Part shown: piece by piece, positions 34,480 to 43,309 of the stretch
Numbering within the stretch: position 1 is the stretch's first letter
Layout: each line of letters begins with the position of its first letter
Source of the DNA: Streptomyces sp. CGMCC 4.7035
GTDB taxonomy: Bacteria > Actinomycetota > Actinomycetes > Streptomycetales > Streptomycetaceae
Assembly (NCBI RefSeq): GCF_031583065.1
Contig: NZ_CP134053.1
Span: 1,922,001-1,986,000, forward strand
Reading direction: 5' to 3'
Length of the DNA: 64,000 nucleotides
Made by a program: the position numbers and the translations under genes
The notes under the pieces: generated by a model
Database searches by the model: none
Told to the model about the DNA's origin: nothing
Seen by the model: the letters and a program-made list of their open reading frames with translations, nothing else

Positions 34480-35919
34480 GTGAGCACCGAGCTGCGTCGT
34501 CTGCGCAACTACATCGACGGCGAATTCCGTGACGCCGCCGACGGACGGACCACCGAGGTGGTCAACCCCGCGACCGGCGAGGCGTACGCGACCGCCCCGC
34601 TGTCCGGGCAGGCGGACGTCGACGCCGCGATGGCGGCCGCGGCCGCGGCCTTCCCGGCGTGGCGCGACACCACGCCCGCCGAGCGCCAGAAGGCCCTCCT
34701 CAAGATCGCGGACGCGTTCGAGGAGCGCGCCGAGGACTTGATCGCGGCCGAGGTCGAGAACACCGGCAAGCCGATCGGGCTGACCCGGTCGGAGGAGATC
34801 CCGCCGATGGTCGACCAGATCCGCTTCTTCGCGGGCGCGGCCCGTATGCTCGAGGGCCGCTCGGCCGGCGAGTACATGGAGGGGATGACCTCGATCATCC
34901 GCCGTGAGCCGGTCGGCGTGTGCGCGCAGGTCGCGCCGTGGAACTACCCGATGATGATGGCCGTGTGGAAGTTCGCCCCGGCGATCGCCGCGGGCAACAC
35001 GGTCGTCCTGAAGCCGTCGGACACCACCCCGGCGTCCACGGTCCTGATCGCCGACATCATCGGCTCGATCCTGCCCAAGGGCGTCTTCAACGTGATCACC
35101 GGCGACCGCGAGACGGGCCGTCTGATGGTCGAGCACCCGACCCCGGCCATGGCCTCCATCACCGGTTCCGTACGCGCCGGCATGTCCGTCGCCGAGTCCG
35201 CGGCCAAGGACCTCAAGCGTGTCCACCTGGAGCTGGGCGGCAAGGCGCCGGTCGTCGTCTTCGAGGACACCGACATCGCCAAGGCCGTCGAGGACATCTC
35301 GGTGGCGGGCTTCTTCAACGCCGGCCAGGACTGTACGGCCGCCACCCGCGTCCTCGTCCACGAGTCCATCCACGACGAGTTCGTGGCCGCGCTCGCCAAG
35401 GCGGCGTCCGAGACCAAGACCGGCCAGCCGGACGACGAGGACGTGCTGTACGGCCCCCTCAACAACCCGAACCAGCTCAAGCAGGTCTCCGGCTTCATCG
35501 AGCGCCTGCCCGCGCACGCCAAGGTCGAGGCCGGCGGCCACCAGGTCGGCGAGAAGGGCTACTTCTACGCGCCGACCGTCGTCTCGGGCCTCCAGCAGGA
35601 CGACGAGATCATCCAGAAGGAGGTCTTCGGCCCGGTCATCACGGTCCAGTCCTTCGCGGACGAGGCCCAGGCGATCGAGTGGGCGAACGGCGTCGAGTAC
35701 GCCCTCGCCTCCTCGGTGTGGACGAAGGACCACTCCCGCGCGATGCGCCTGTCCAAGGCGCTCGACTTCGGCTGCGTGTGGATCAACACCCACATTCCGC
35801 TGGTCGCGGAGATGCCGCACGGCGGCTTCAAGAAGTCCGGTTACGGCAAGGACCTGTCGGCGTACGGCTTCGACGACTACACGCGGATCAAGCACGTGAT
35901 GACGTCGCTCGACGCGTAG
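34480..35919 (+). CDS. Gamma-aminobutyraldehyde dehydrogenase-type aldehyde dehydrogenase
   Basis: The 479-residue NAD(P)-dependent ALDH has the substrate-proximal motif PWNYPMMMAVWKFAPAIAAG, the Glu motif VHLELGGKAPVVVFEDTDI and the catalytic Cys in FFNAGQDCTAATR. The C-terminal MPHGGFKKSGYGKDLSAYG is typical of the PatD/YdcW group that oxidises 4-aminobutyraldehyde to GABA. It is divergent from the Lrp-regulator/aminotransferase pair, giving the second step of putrescine breakdown. A terminator follows. Confidence 0.9.
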   Translation: MSTELRRLRNYIDGEFRDAADGRTTEVVNPATGEAYATAPLSGQADVDAAMAAAAAAFPAWRDTTPAERQKALLKIADAFEERAEDLIAAEVENTGKPIGLTRSEEIPPMVDQIRFFAGAARMLEGRSAGEYMEGMTSIIRREPVGVCAQVAPWNYPMMMAVWKFAPAIAAGNTVVLKPSDTTPASTVLIADIIGSILPKGVFNVITGDRETGRLMVEHPTPAMASITGSVRAGMSVAESAAKDLKRVHLELGGKAPVVVFEDTDIAKAVEDISVAGFFNAGQDCTAATRVLVHESIHDEFVAALAKAASETKTGQPDDEDVLYGPLNNPNQLKQVSGFIERLPAHAKVEAGGHQVGEKGYFYAPTVVSGLQQDDEIIQKEVFGPVITVQSFADEAQAIEWANGVEYALASSVWTKDHSRAMRLSKALDFGCVWINTHIPLVAEMPHGGFKKSGYGKDLSAYGFDDYTRIKHVMTSLDA

Positions 35920-35940
35920 GCCTCCGGCGGTTCTGCGGAT

Positions 35941-35982
35941 GCCCGCGACCCCGGGCGGGAACTCCCGTCCGGGGTCGCGGGC
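35941..35982 (+). terminator. Terminator after the first aldehyde dehydrogenase
   Basis: A perfect 14-bp stem (GCCCGCGACCCCGG with its complement) encloses a loop with further pairing, followed by GTTTG, 21 bases past the stop. Confidence 0.85.
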
Positions 35983-35987
35983 GTTTG

Positions 35988-36002
35988 TGCAACTTCCTTG
36001 CA
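35988..36002. promoter_or_regulatory. Palindrome upstream of the orphan potD
   Basis: TGCAA-CTTCC-TTGCA is a perfect 5-5-5 palindrome, just ahead of a TTGACA (36014-36019). It is the same size as the candidate Lrp site at 34375 but with half-sites two bases further apart. Possible regulator site. Confidence 0.35.
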
Positions 36003-36095
36003 TCTGAGGGGAGTTGACAAGATGTCGGTTTCTCGCCGGGCCGCTCGACGGGGCGTCGATTGTCCGGCCACGGGAACGGGCGGCATGCTGCCGGG

Positions 36096-37286
36096 GTGCA
36101 CCGGACACCGAAGACGACGATTCCCTCCCGCCGTTCCCTGCTGCGCGCCCTCGGTGGCGGCGCGGTGTTCGGTGCGCTCGCCGGCTGCGGCGTGCCCGCC
36201 GCGTATGTCGCACCGGGCGACCGGGCCGGCGCCGACACATCCGCCCGGGACAAGCGGCTGACCTGGGCGAACTGGCCCCTGTACATCGACACGGACGACA
36301 AGAACCCGAACCGGCGGCCGACGCTGGAGGCGTTCGGGAAGCGCACCGGCATCAAGGTCGACTACGTCGAGGAGATCAACGACAACGACGAGTTCTTCGG
36401 GAAGATCAGCCCCGCGCTGCTCAACCACCAGTCCACCGGCCGCGATCTGATCGTCATCAGCGACTGGATGTGCGCGCGGTTCGTACGCCTCGGCTGGGTG
36501 CAGGAGATGGACCGGGCCCGGCAGCCCAACGTCACCAAGTACCTGGACCCGCTGCTGCGTTCACCCGCGTTCGACCCGGGCCGCGCGTACAGCGTGCCGT
36601 GGCAGTCCGGGATCACCGGCATCGCGTACAACCGCCGTGCGCTGGGCCGCGAGATACGGCAGGTCTCCGACCTGTGGGCGGGCGACCTGAAGGGCCGGGT
36701 GACGCTGCTGTCCGGCCTGGACGAGGCGTTCGCGCTGCTGATGCAGGGCAACGGGGTCGACATCACGCGGTGGACCGGTGACGACTTCCACAGCGTCTGC
36801 GACCAGGTGGAGGAACAGGTGCGGCGCGGGCAGATCCGGCGCTTCACCGGCAACGACTACATCAAGGACCTGTCCAACGGTGACGTGCTGGCCTGCCAGG
36901 CGTACTCCGGTGATGTGATCCAACTCCAGGCGGACGACCCGGACATCGAGTTCGTCGTCCCCGAGGAGGGCGCCGAGCTGTGGTCCGAGTCGCTGATGAT
37001 CCCCAACCTGGCCCGCCACAAGGCCAACGCCGAGCGGCTGATCGACTACTACTACGACCCCGAGGTCGCCGCCGAGCTGGCCGCGTGGGTCAACTACGTC
37101 TGCCCGGTCCCGGCCGCGCGGGACGTCCTCGCCTCGTCCGACGATCCGGACACCGCCGCCCTGGCCGAGGACCCGCTGATCTTTCCGGACGCCGGGATGC
37201 GCCGACGTCTCGCGATCGCACGGGACATCACGTCCGGGGAACGGGTGGAATTCGCCAGACGGTGGAACGCGATCGTGGGGCTCTGA
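36096..37286 (+). CDS. potD: Polyamine-type ABC substrate-binding lipoprotein, orphan copy
   Basis: The 396-residue PotD-like protein has a Tat-type motif (SRRSLLRA) and a lipobox (GALAGC, Cys31). The mature part reads LTWANWPLYIDTDDKNPNRR, YVEEINDNDEFFGKI and GNDYIKDLSNGDVLACQAYS, typical of spermidine/putrescine-binding proteins. No permease or ATPase gene adjoins it, so it may feed the PotABC system encoded 15 kb away. GTG 36096 was chosen as start; a TTG at 36060 is also open. It is followed by a regulator pseudogene. Confidence 0.85.
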   Translation: MHRTPKTTIPSRRSLLRALGGGAVFGALAGCGVPAAYVAPGDRAGADTSARDKRLTWANWPLYIDTDDKNPNRRPTLEAFGKRTGIKVDYVEEINDNDEFFGKISPALLNHQSTGRDLIVISDWMCARFVRLGWVQEMDRARQPNVTKYLDPLLRSPAFDPGRAYSVPWQSGITGIAYNRRALGREIRQVSDLWAGDLKGRVTLLSGLDEAFALLMQGNGVDITRWTGDDFHSVCDQVEEQVRRGQIRRFTGNDYIKDLSNGDVLACQAYSGDVIQLQADDPDIEFVVPEEGAELWSESLMIPNLARHKANAERLIDYYYDPEVAAELAAWVNYVCPVPAARDVLASSDDPDTAALAEDPLIFPDAGMRRRLAIARDITSGERVEFARRWNAIVGL

Positions 37287-37838
37287 GCCGACCGGCGGAG
37301 GCGCGTGACCGGCCTGCGCCGGGACGAGGTGGCCGTGCCGGCCGCCATCAGCACCAACTACTACACCCGCCTGGAACAGGGCCGCATGACCCCCTCCGCG
37401 TGTGTGCTGTCCGAGCTTCTTCGGGTCCTGCATCTGAGTGACGACCAGCGGGACCATCTGTTCGAGCCGGCCTGAAGGGAGGCCGGTGGGGCGCGGCGGC
37501 GGGCTCCGCAGAAGGCGCACCCCCGGTTGCGTACCGTGCTGAACGAGCTCAGCGTGGCGCCCGGCATGATCCTGGGCCGGTACCTTGACATCCTGGCGTG
37601 GAACCCGATGGCCGCCGCCTCGTTCAGCACCGATTTCGCGAAGGTCCCCAGGCCGCGGCGCAACTACGTCCGGCAGCTCGTCACCGACCCGGCCACGAGG
37701 TCGCTGTACGCCGACTGGGAGGGCTCCGCTCGTAACGCCGTGGCGGTGTTGCGGCAGCAGGCCGCGAACTGTCCCGACGACCGGAGACTCACCGCCCTCG
37801 TCGGTGAGCTGTCGGTGCGCGACGATCAGGCGGCTGGG
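37287..37838 (+). pseudogene. MmyB-like XRE-family regulator remnant
   Basis: In one frame are the HTH region GLRRDEVAVPAAISTNYYTR with LEQGRMTPSACVLSELLRVL and the MmyB-like ligand domain GMILGRYLDILAWNPMAAA, RRNYVRQLVTDPATRSLYAD and RLTALVGELSVRDDQ. A TGA at 37473-37475 interrupts the frame between the domains where a Gly codon is normal. The N-terminal ~30 residues and the C-terminal Trp-rich end are missing; past 37838 the frame is unrelated. Three separate lesions make it a true relic. Confidence 0.82.
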
Positions 37839-37860
37839 GTGCTTGAACGCGGAGCCGAGA

Positions 37861-40317
37861 TCAATCCCGAACGCCCGCCAACTCCACCGCCCGGCGACGC
37901 AGGGCGAATGACGCGGGGGCGACGGACGAGACCACGGCGAGCACCGCGCAGGCGCCCACGGCCGCACCGATGGCCGTCCAGGGAACCACGATCGTGGTCC
38001 GCACCGACAGCAGGCCCAGGGCGCCCCACATGCCCGCCAGGTTGAGCACGGCGACCAGCAGTCCCAGTACTCCGCCGACCGCGACCACCATCAGCGCTTC
38101 GGCACCCACCAGCCGCAGCACCTGCCACGTCGTGGCCCCGGCCAGGCGCAGCACGGCCAGGTCGCGGACCCGGTCGGAGGTCGCCATGACCATGGTGTTG
38201 GCCAGGGAGATACCGGTGTAGAGCAGGGCGATGCCGAGGACCAGCAGGAAGCCCGTCCGGGTCGTCCCGTCCGTCTCGGGGTGACTCGCCCGGACCCACT
38301 GGTCCTTGGTGAGGACCTGCCCGCCCGACGTGTGCACCGCCGCACGCAGTCCGGCGGCCACGGCGTCCGCGTCGGCTCCGCCTGTGAGGGCGACGTCGAC
38401 CCGATCGACGGTCGCGCCCGGGGCGTTGCGCGGGGTGACGTAGACGCCGTTGCCACCGGTGCCGGTCGTCATCACCGCCACGATCCGGAGCGTTTTCCTC
38501 GTGCCGTCGCCGAGCCACACCTGCACCCGCTGCCCCACGGTGTGCCGCTGCCACTCCCGGTTGACGATGATCGAGTCGTCGTCGAGGTCGCTCACCCTCC
38601 CGGCCGCGATCGGCAGCCGGGTGGTGGCGGCGAGCGGGCCGGGATCCGCGGCACGGGCCTGAGACCTGACCAGTGACACGCCGTCCTCCAGGACGTGGAC
38701 GGCACTCGACGAGATCGCGGACACCTCCGTGCCGCGCACCTTGTGCAGCCTGCGCAGCGTCGCCGTGTCGAAGCCCGCGCCGCTCGCCGGGGTGACGACG
38801 AAGTCGGCTGCCGTCTGCTCGCGCGTCTCGGCGGCCCTGGCCTCGTTCAGCGTCGCGGTGGCCCCCAGGAGCGAACCCGCGAGGGCGACGGTGACCAGGA
38901 CGGGCGCCGCGATCGCGGCGGTGCGCCGCACACCGGCGGCGGCGTTCTCCCGCACCAGCATGCCTCCGGCACCGGGCAGTCGGGCCGGGAGCCAGGCGAG
39001 CAGCCGGGTCAGCGGGCGCACCACGGCCGGTGCGAGCAGCGCGACCGCGCTGATCAGCAGCATCGGCCGGCTCACATAGGTCTTGCGGTGCAGCAGGTCA
39101 CCCGGGCCGGTGGCCAGGGCCAGGCCCAGCGTCACGACGGCGGTCAGTAGCAGGACCAGGCCGAGCAGACGGCGGCCCCAGGTCATCGTCCCGGTGTCCA
39201 CGGACGCCTCGCGCAGCGCCTGGGTGGGGCCGGTTCGGCCCGCCCGCCAGGAGGCGGCCACGACGCCGCACAGCGCGACGCACAGGCCCGTCCAGAACGC
39301 CATGTGGTACGGCCAGGTGTGGTCGCCGATGCCGAACCAGCCCGGCGCGAGACCGCCGTCGACGACCCATTCGGCCAGCCGCGGCGCACCGTACGCGCCG
39401 AGCACGCAGCCTGCGGCCGAGGCGAGCACGCTGACCATGAGGGCTTCGGCGACGACCAGGCGCCGGATCTGTCCCGGTGTCGCACCGGCGCTGCGCAGCA
39501 GCCCGAACTCCCGGCGCCGCTGGGCGACCGCGAACGCGAAGGTGGACGCCACCACGAACACCGACACGAAGGCGGTGACGCCGCCGGCCGTGCCGAACAT
39601 GGCGTTCATCGCGGTGAGGGCCTTGCTGTCCCGGTCGGGGTCCGGGTCGGCGTAGCGGCGGGCGTCACCGGTGAGGACCCGGACACCGGCGCTGCCGCGC
39701 ACCGCCCCGCGCACGGCCGCCGCGTCGGCGTCCACGACCAACTGGACACTGATGGGGGACAGTTCCGCGGCGCGCCCGTCGGTGTAGAAGACGGCGTTCT
39801 CGAAGCCGCGCCCGGCGACGGTTCCGACGACCCGTACGGTGCCGCGATCGGTCCGTACGCGCTCGCCCGGCTTCGCCCAGGCGCCGCTGACGACGACCTC
39901 GTCGGCCGCGCGGGGCGCGTGTCCCGCGTCCAACTCGTACGGGGCGAAGGCGGCGGTGGACCAGGGGTGGCCCACCAGGTCGCCGGGTCCGCCCCGGGCC
40001 CGTACGGCGAACGACCGGTCCTCCACTACGGTGCCGAGCTCCTTCAGCTTCGCGACGGCCCCGGCGGGCACGGCGCGCGGGCGGTCGAGCTGGGCCACCC
40101 GGTCGCCGACCGGGGTGCGCACCCGCAGGGTGTCCGCTCCTTTGACCACGACCGGCGCGGCGGCGAACCGTTCGGGCCGGCGGTCGGGCGCGTCCAGCGA
40201 CGAGGCGAGCACCAGGCCCATCACGGCGATCAGTGCGACGCCCAGCGAGAGTGCGACGAAGCTGCCGACGAAGGTGATCCAGCGGGTGCGCAGGGTGCGC
40301 AGGGCGACACTCAGCAC
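37861..40317 (-). CDS. MacB/FtsX-type ABC transporter permease
   Basis: The 818-residue protein has two FtsX-like modules. Membrane helices at the N-terminus (TFVGSFVALSLGVALIAVMG) are followed by a large extracytoplasmic domain and three helices around AFVSVFVVASTFAFAVAQRR with REFGLLRSAGATPGQIRRLV. The second module ends with LAVLRLAGATTWQVLRLVGA. This is the architecture of antibiotic/lipid exporters driven by a MacB-type ATPase. GTG at 40317 overlaps the ATPase stop by 7 bases. Confidence 0.92.
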   Translation of the reverse strand: MLSVALRTLRTRWITFVGSFVALSLGVALIAVMGLVLASSLDAPDRRPERFAAAPVVVKGADTLRVRTPVGDRVAQLDRPRAVPAGAVAKLKELGTVVEDRSFAVRARGGPGDLVGHPWSTAAFAPYELDAGHAPRAADEVVVSGAWAKPGERVRTDRGTVRVVGTVAGRGFENAVFYTDGRAAELSPISVQLVVDADAAAVRGAVRGSAGVRVLTGDARRYADPDPDRDSKALTAMNAMFGTAGGVTAFVSVFVVASTFAFAVAQRRREFGLLRSAGATPGQIRRLVVAEALMVSVLASAAGCVLGAYGAPRLAEWVVDGGLAPGWFGIGDHTWPYHMAFWTGLCVALCGVVAASWRAGRTGPTQALREASVDTGTMTWGRRLLGLVLLLTAVVTLGLALATGPGDLLHRKTYVSRPMLLISAVALLAPAVVRPLTRLLAWLPARLPGAGGMLVRENAAAGVRRTAAIAAPVLVTVALAGSLLGATATLNEARAAETREQTAADFVVTPASGAGFDTATLRRLHKVRGTEVSAISSSAVHVLEDGVSLVRSQARAADPGPLAATTRLPIAAGRVSDLDDDSIIVNREWQRHTVGQRVQVWLGDGTRKTLRIVAVMTTGTGGNGVYVTPRNAPGATVDRVDVALTGGADADAVAAGLRAAVHTSGGQVLTKDQWVRASHPETDGTTRTGFLLVLGIALLYTGISLANTMVMATSDRVRDLAVLRLAGATTWQVLRLVGAEALMVVAVGGVLGLLVAVLNLAGMWGALGLLSVRTTIVVPWTAIGAAVGACAVLAVVSSVAPASFALRRRAVELAGVRD

Positions 40318-41048
40318 GGCACGGCCTCCAACTTGGTCATCCGCGCGGCGATGTCGTCGGCGCTCGCCCCGGCCAGTTCGCCGCCCACCCGTCCGTCGAC
40401 GAGGAAGACGACGCGGTCGGCGTACGAGGCGGCCACCGGGTCGTGCGTGACCATGATGATCGTCTGGCCCTCGCCGTCGACCATGCCGCGCAGCAGCGTC
40501 AGCACCTCGCGGCTGGTCCCCGAGTCGAGGGCACCGGTCGGCTCGTCGCCGAACAGCACCTCGGGGCGGGTGATCAGGGCGCGGGCGAGGGCCACGCGCT
40601 GCTGCTGGCCGCCGGACATCTCCGTCGGCCGGTGCCGCGCCCGCCCGCCGAGGCCGACCTGTTCCAGTACCTCGCGCACCCGGGCCCTGGAGGGGCGGCG
40701 GCCGGCCAGCCGCAGGGGCAGCGCCACGTTCTGCTCGGCGGTCAGGGACGGCAGCAGGTTGAACGACTGGAAGACGAACCCGATGCGTTCGCGCCGCAGC
40801 AGCGTCAGCCTGGTCTCGCTCAGCCCGGTCAGCTCCGTCCCGCCCACGGTGACCGACCCCGACATGGGGCGGTCCAGCCCCGCGGCGCACTGCAGCAGGG
40901 TCGACTTGCCCGAGCCGGAAGGGCCCATGACGGCGGTGAACGTCCCCGCGGGGAAGGAGAGCGAGACCTCGTCGAGCGCCGCCACGGTGCTGTCGCCCGC
41001 CCCGTACCGCCTGCTGACACAGCGCAACCGGATCGCGTCGTTGTCCAT
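40311..41048 (-). CDS. MacB/LolD-type ABC transporter ATPase
   Basis: The 245-residue ATPase has Walker A GPSGSGKST, Q-loop FVFQSFNLLPSLTA, signature [15 protein letters not shown], Walker B VLFGDEPTGALDS and H-loop VTHDPVAASYAD. ATG at 41048 follows a start region DNDAIRLRCVSRRYG. It forms an operon with the large permease and is divergent from a histidine kinase/response regulator pair, a layout typical of antimicrobial-peptide sensing and export modules. Confidence 0.94.
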   Translation of the reverse strand: MDNDAIRLRCVSRRYGAGDSTVAALDEVSLSFPAGTFTAVMGPSGSGKSTLLQCAAGLDRPMSGSVTVGGTELTGLSETRLTLLRRERIGFVFQSFNLLPSLTAEQNVALPLRLAGRRPSRARVREVLEQVGLGGRARHRPTEMSGGQQQRVALARALITRPEVLFGDEPTGALDSGTSREVLTLLRGMVDGEGQTIIMVTHDPVAASYADRVVFLVDGRVGGELAGASADDIAARMTKLEAVPC

Positions 41049-41231
41049 CTGTCCCCACTCGTTCGGTGTCGGTCCTCCCGCGCACAGGGCAGGAGGGAAG
41101 CCTCGGGAGACGGCACCGGCGGAGCGGTCGTCAACGTCCCGCCTGTCCGGCCTCGTTGATCCGTCTCTTTGCGAGACTCCACGAAACCGCGCGGGACCAG
41201 CCCGGCGCAGTGCGGCAGGGCCGAGACCTGA

Positions 41232-41249
41232 GGTAGGGCCAGGCCTACC
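41232..41249. promoter_or_regulatory. Inverted repeat between ABC exporter and two-component genes
   Basis: GGTAGG-GCCAGG-CCTACC lies in the 260-bp divergent region, about 60 bp before the kinase start. A candidate binding site for the adjacent LuxR-type response regulator. A second small repeat GTCTC-TTTGC-GAGAC is at 41163-41177. Confidence 0.4.
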
Positions 41250-41308
41250 CCCGATCCGCACCCTGGACCGATGGTGCTGCCGGTGCGGGTCCTTCTACGG
41301 TGACGCCC

Positions 41309-42598
41309 ATGCACCCTCGGAATGTGTGGCAGGCCATGTCCAGGCCGGGTTTCCCGCTGTCGTCGTGGCCGTGGCGTTCGGTCGGGTACCTGCTCACCGG
41401 CACGGTGGCCGGCGTTGTCGTCCTCGTGGGGATCGTGACCACGGTGGCCGTCGGCGGCGTTCTCGCCCTCGTGCTGGTGGGACTTCCGCTGCTCGTCCTC
41501 GCGGCCCTCGCCGGAATCCCGGTGGCCCGGCTGGAGCGGCGCAGGCTGCGCCTGATCGACCGGGACCCGGCCCACGCCCGGCACCGGCCGCCCGCCGCCA
41601 GTGGGCTTCGGTCCTGGCTGACGACGCGCCTGAGGGAGCAGGAGACCTGGCGGGAGCTCGGGTACACCCTGCTCTTCGCGGGGCTGCTGTGGCCGGTCGA
41701 CGCCCTCGCGATCACGGTCGCCCTGCTCTGCCCGCTGTCCATGGTCGCGACCCCGCTGCTGATGGCCACGGCCGGCGACGGCCGGGAGGCGAAGGTGCTG
41801 AAGCTGTGGACGGTCACCACCTGGCCGGCCGCCTTCGGTACCGCCGTGCTCGGGCTCGTCCTCCTGGTCCTGGGTGCCTATGTCCTGGGGGTCGCGGCCG
41901 GTGCCCGGGCGGAACTGACGCGCCTGCTGATCGCGCCGCGCGGGGGCGACCTGGGGGCGAAGGTCGTCGAACTGACCCGCTCCCGCGTCCGGTTGGTGGA
42001 CGCCTTCGAGGCGGAGCGGCGGCGCATCGAGCGCGATCTGCACGACGGGGCCCAGCAGCGGCTGGTGGCGCTGACGATGACGCTGGGCCTGGCCCGCCTG
42101 GACGCGCCGCCCGGGCCACTGGCCGACCAACTCGCCAAGGCCCATGAGGAGGCGGGCAAGGCACTCGCTGAGCTGCGCGAAATCGTCCACGGCATCCACC
42201 CCAAGGTCCTCGCGGACTACGGCCTGAAGGCGGCGGTCACCGATGCCGCGGACCGCTCCGCGATCCCCGTGGACGTCGACCTGGAGCTGCCCGGACGACT
42301 GCCCCAGGCGGTCGAGGCCGCCGCGTACTTCGTGGTGTGCGAGGCCCTCGCCAACATCGCCAAGCACAGCGGGGCGAGTCGCGCGGAGGTGAGCGGCGGA
42401 CACCGCGACGGGCACTTGTTCCTGCATGTACGCGACGACGGGCGGGGCGGCGCGGACGCCGGGGCCGGCAGCGGGCTGACCGGACTCGCGGACCGGGTGT
42501 CGGTGCTGGATGGCAGACTCTCCCTGTCCAGTCCGCCGGGCGGACCGACCCTGCTGCGTGTGGAGTTTCCTTGCGAACGGACCGATCGCTCCGCGTAG
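41309..42598 (+). CDS. Two-component sensor histidine kinase (NarL-partner type)
   Basis: The 429-residue kinase has an N-terminal membrane sensor domain with about four helices (VGYLLTGTVAGVVVLVGIVT and later segments). The HisKA_3 motif RIERDLHDGAQQRLVALTMT carries phosphoacceptor His245. The ATPase region follows with CEALANIAKHSGAS (N box) and DDGRGGADAGAGSGLTGLAD (G boxes). ATG 41309 is preceded 7 bases upstream by TACGGT, suggesting a leaderless transcript. It is overlapped by the response regulator gene. Confidence 0.92.
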   Translation: MHPRNVWQAMSRPGFPLSSWPWRSVGYLLTGTVAGVVVLVGIVTTVAVGGVLALVLVGLPLLVLAALAGIPVARLERRRLRLIDRDPAHARHRPPAASGLRSWLTTRLREQETWRELGYTLLFAGLLWPVDALAITVALLCPLSMVATPLLMATAGDGREAKVLKLWTVTTWPAAFGTAVLGLVLLVLGAYVLGVAAGARAELTRLLIAPRGGDLGAKVVELTRSRVRLVDAFEAERRRIERDLHDGAQQRLVALTMTLGLARLDAPPGPLADQLAKAHEEAGKALAELREIVHGIHPKVLADYGLKAAVTDAADRSAIPVDVDLELPGRLPQAVEAAAYFVVCEALANIAKHSGASRAEVSGGHRDGHLFLHVRDDGRGGADAGAGSGLTGLADRVSVLDGRLSLSSPPGGPTLLRVEFPCERTDRSA

Positions 42599-43230
42599 TT
42601 CTGGCGGAGGACAGCGTGCTGCTGCGGGAAGGGCTCGTCGGCCTGCTCGACCGCTGCGGCCACGAGGTGGTCGCGGCCGTCCCGGACGCCACGGCGCTGG
42701 TCACCGCGGTCGAGGAGCACACCCCCGACATCGTCGTGACGGACGTGCGTATGCCCCCCGCGTTCCAGGACGAGGGACTGCGGGCGGCGGTGCGGCTGCG
42801 CGAGGAGCGGCCCACGCTGCCCGTCCTGGTGCTCAGCCAGTATGTGCAGCGGACGTACGCCGCCGAACTGCTGGACTCCGGCGACGGATCGGGCGTCGGC
42901 TATCTGCTCAAGGACCGGGTCGGGCAGGTCGAGCAGTTCGTGGACGCCCTGTGCGAGGTCGCGGACGGCGGCACCGTCGTCGACCCCGAAGTCGTACGCC
43001 AACTGCTGCGCCGCCGCCGCGATCCGCTGGAGCGGCTCACCCCGCGCGAGCGGGAGGTCCTGGCCCTGATCGCGGAGGGTAAGTCGAACGGCGCCATCGC
43101 CCGCGAACTGGTGGTGTCCGAGGCGGCGGTGGGCAAGCACATCAGCGGCATCCTCACCAAGCTGGATCTGCCTCCGGCGGACGAGACCCATCGCAGGGTG
43201 CTGGCGGTCCTCGCCTATCTGCGGGCGTGA
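42571..43230 (+). CDS. LuxR/NarL-family response regulator
   Basis: The 219-residue protein has a receiver domain with acidic pocket LAEDS, phosphoacceptor Asp58 in VVTDVRMPP, and Lys in YLLKDRV. The C-terminal LuxR HTH is LTPREREVLALIAEGKSNGA with VVSEAAVGKHISGILTKLDL. TTG at 42571 is proposed because GGAG lies five bases upstream and no ATG/GTG precedes the receiver. It overlaps the kinase gene by 28 bases, so the pair is coupled. Confidence 0.9.
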   Translation: MRTDRSLRVVLAEDSVLLREGLVGLLDRCGHEVVAAVPDATALVTAVEEHTPDIVVTDVRMPPAFQDEGLRAAVRLREERPTLPVLVLSQYVQRTYAAELLDSGDGSGVGYLLKDRVGQVEQFVDALCEVADGGTVVDPEVVRQLLRRRRDPLERLTPREREVLALIAEGKSNGAIARELVVSEAAVGKHISGILTKLDLPPADETHRRVLAVLAYLRA

Positions 43231-43274
43231 CGCGGGAATCCGCTCGTACTGGCCGGCTGGCCGCCGGGGTGCTT

Positions 43275-43303
43275 TTGAACGCGTTCAATTCGAGGCGTAC
43301 GCT
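43275..43303 (+). promoter_or_regulatory. Leaderless promoter with a perfect 14-bp palindrome over the -35 box
   Basis: TTGAACGCGTTCAA (43275-43288) is a perfect palindrome, and its left half is the -35 box TTGAAC. A 17-base spacer leads to TACGCT (43298-43303), and ATG follows 6 bases later. The palindrome looks like a TetR-family operator, and binding there would block polymerase. Confidence 0.75.
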
Positions 43304-43309
43304 CATGTC

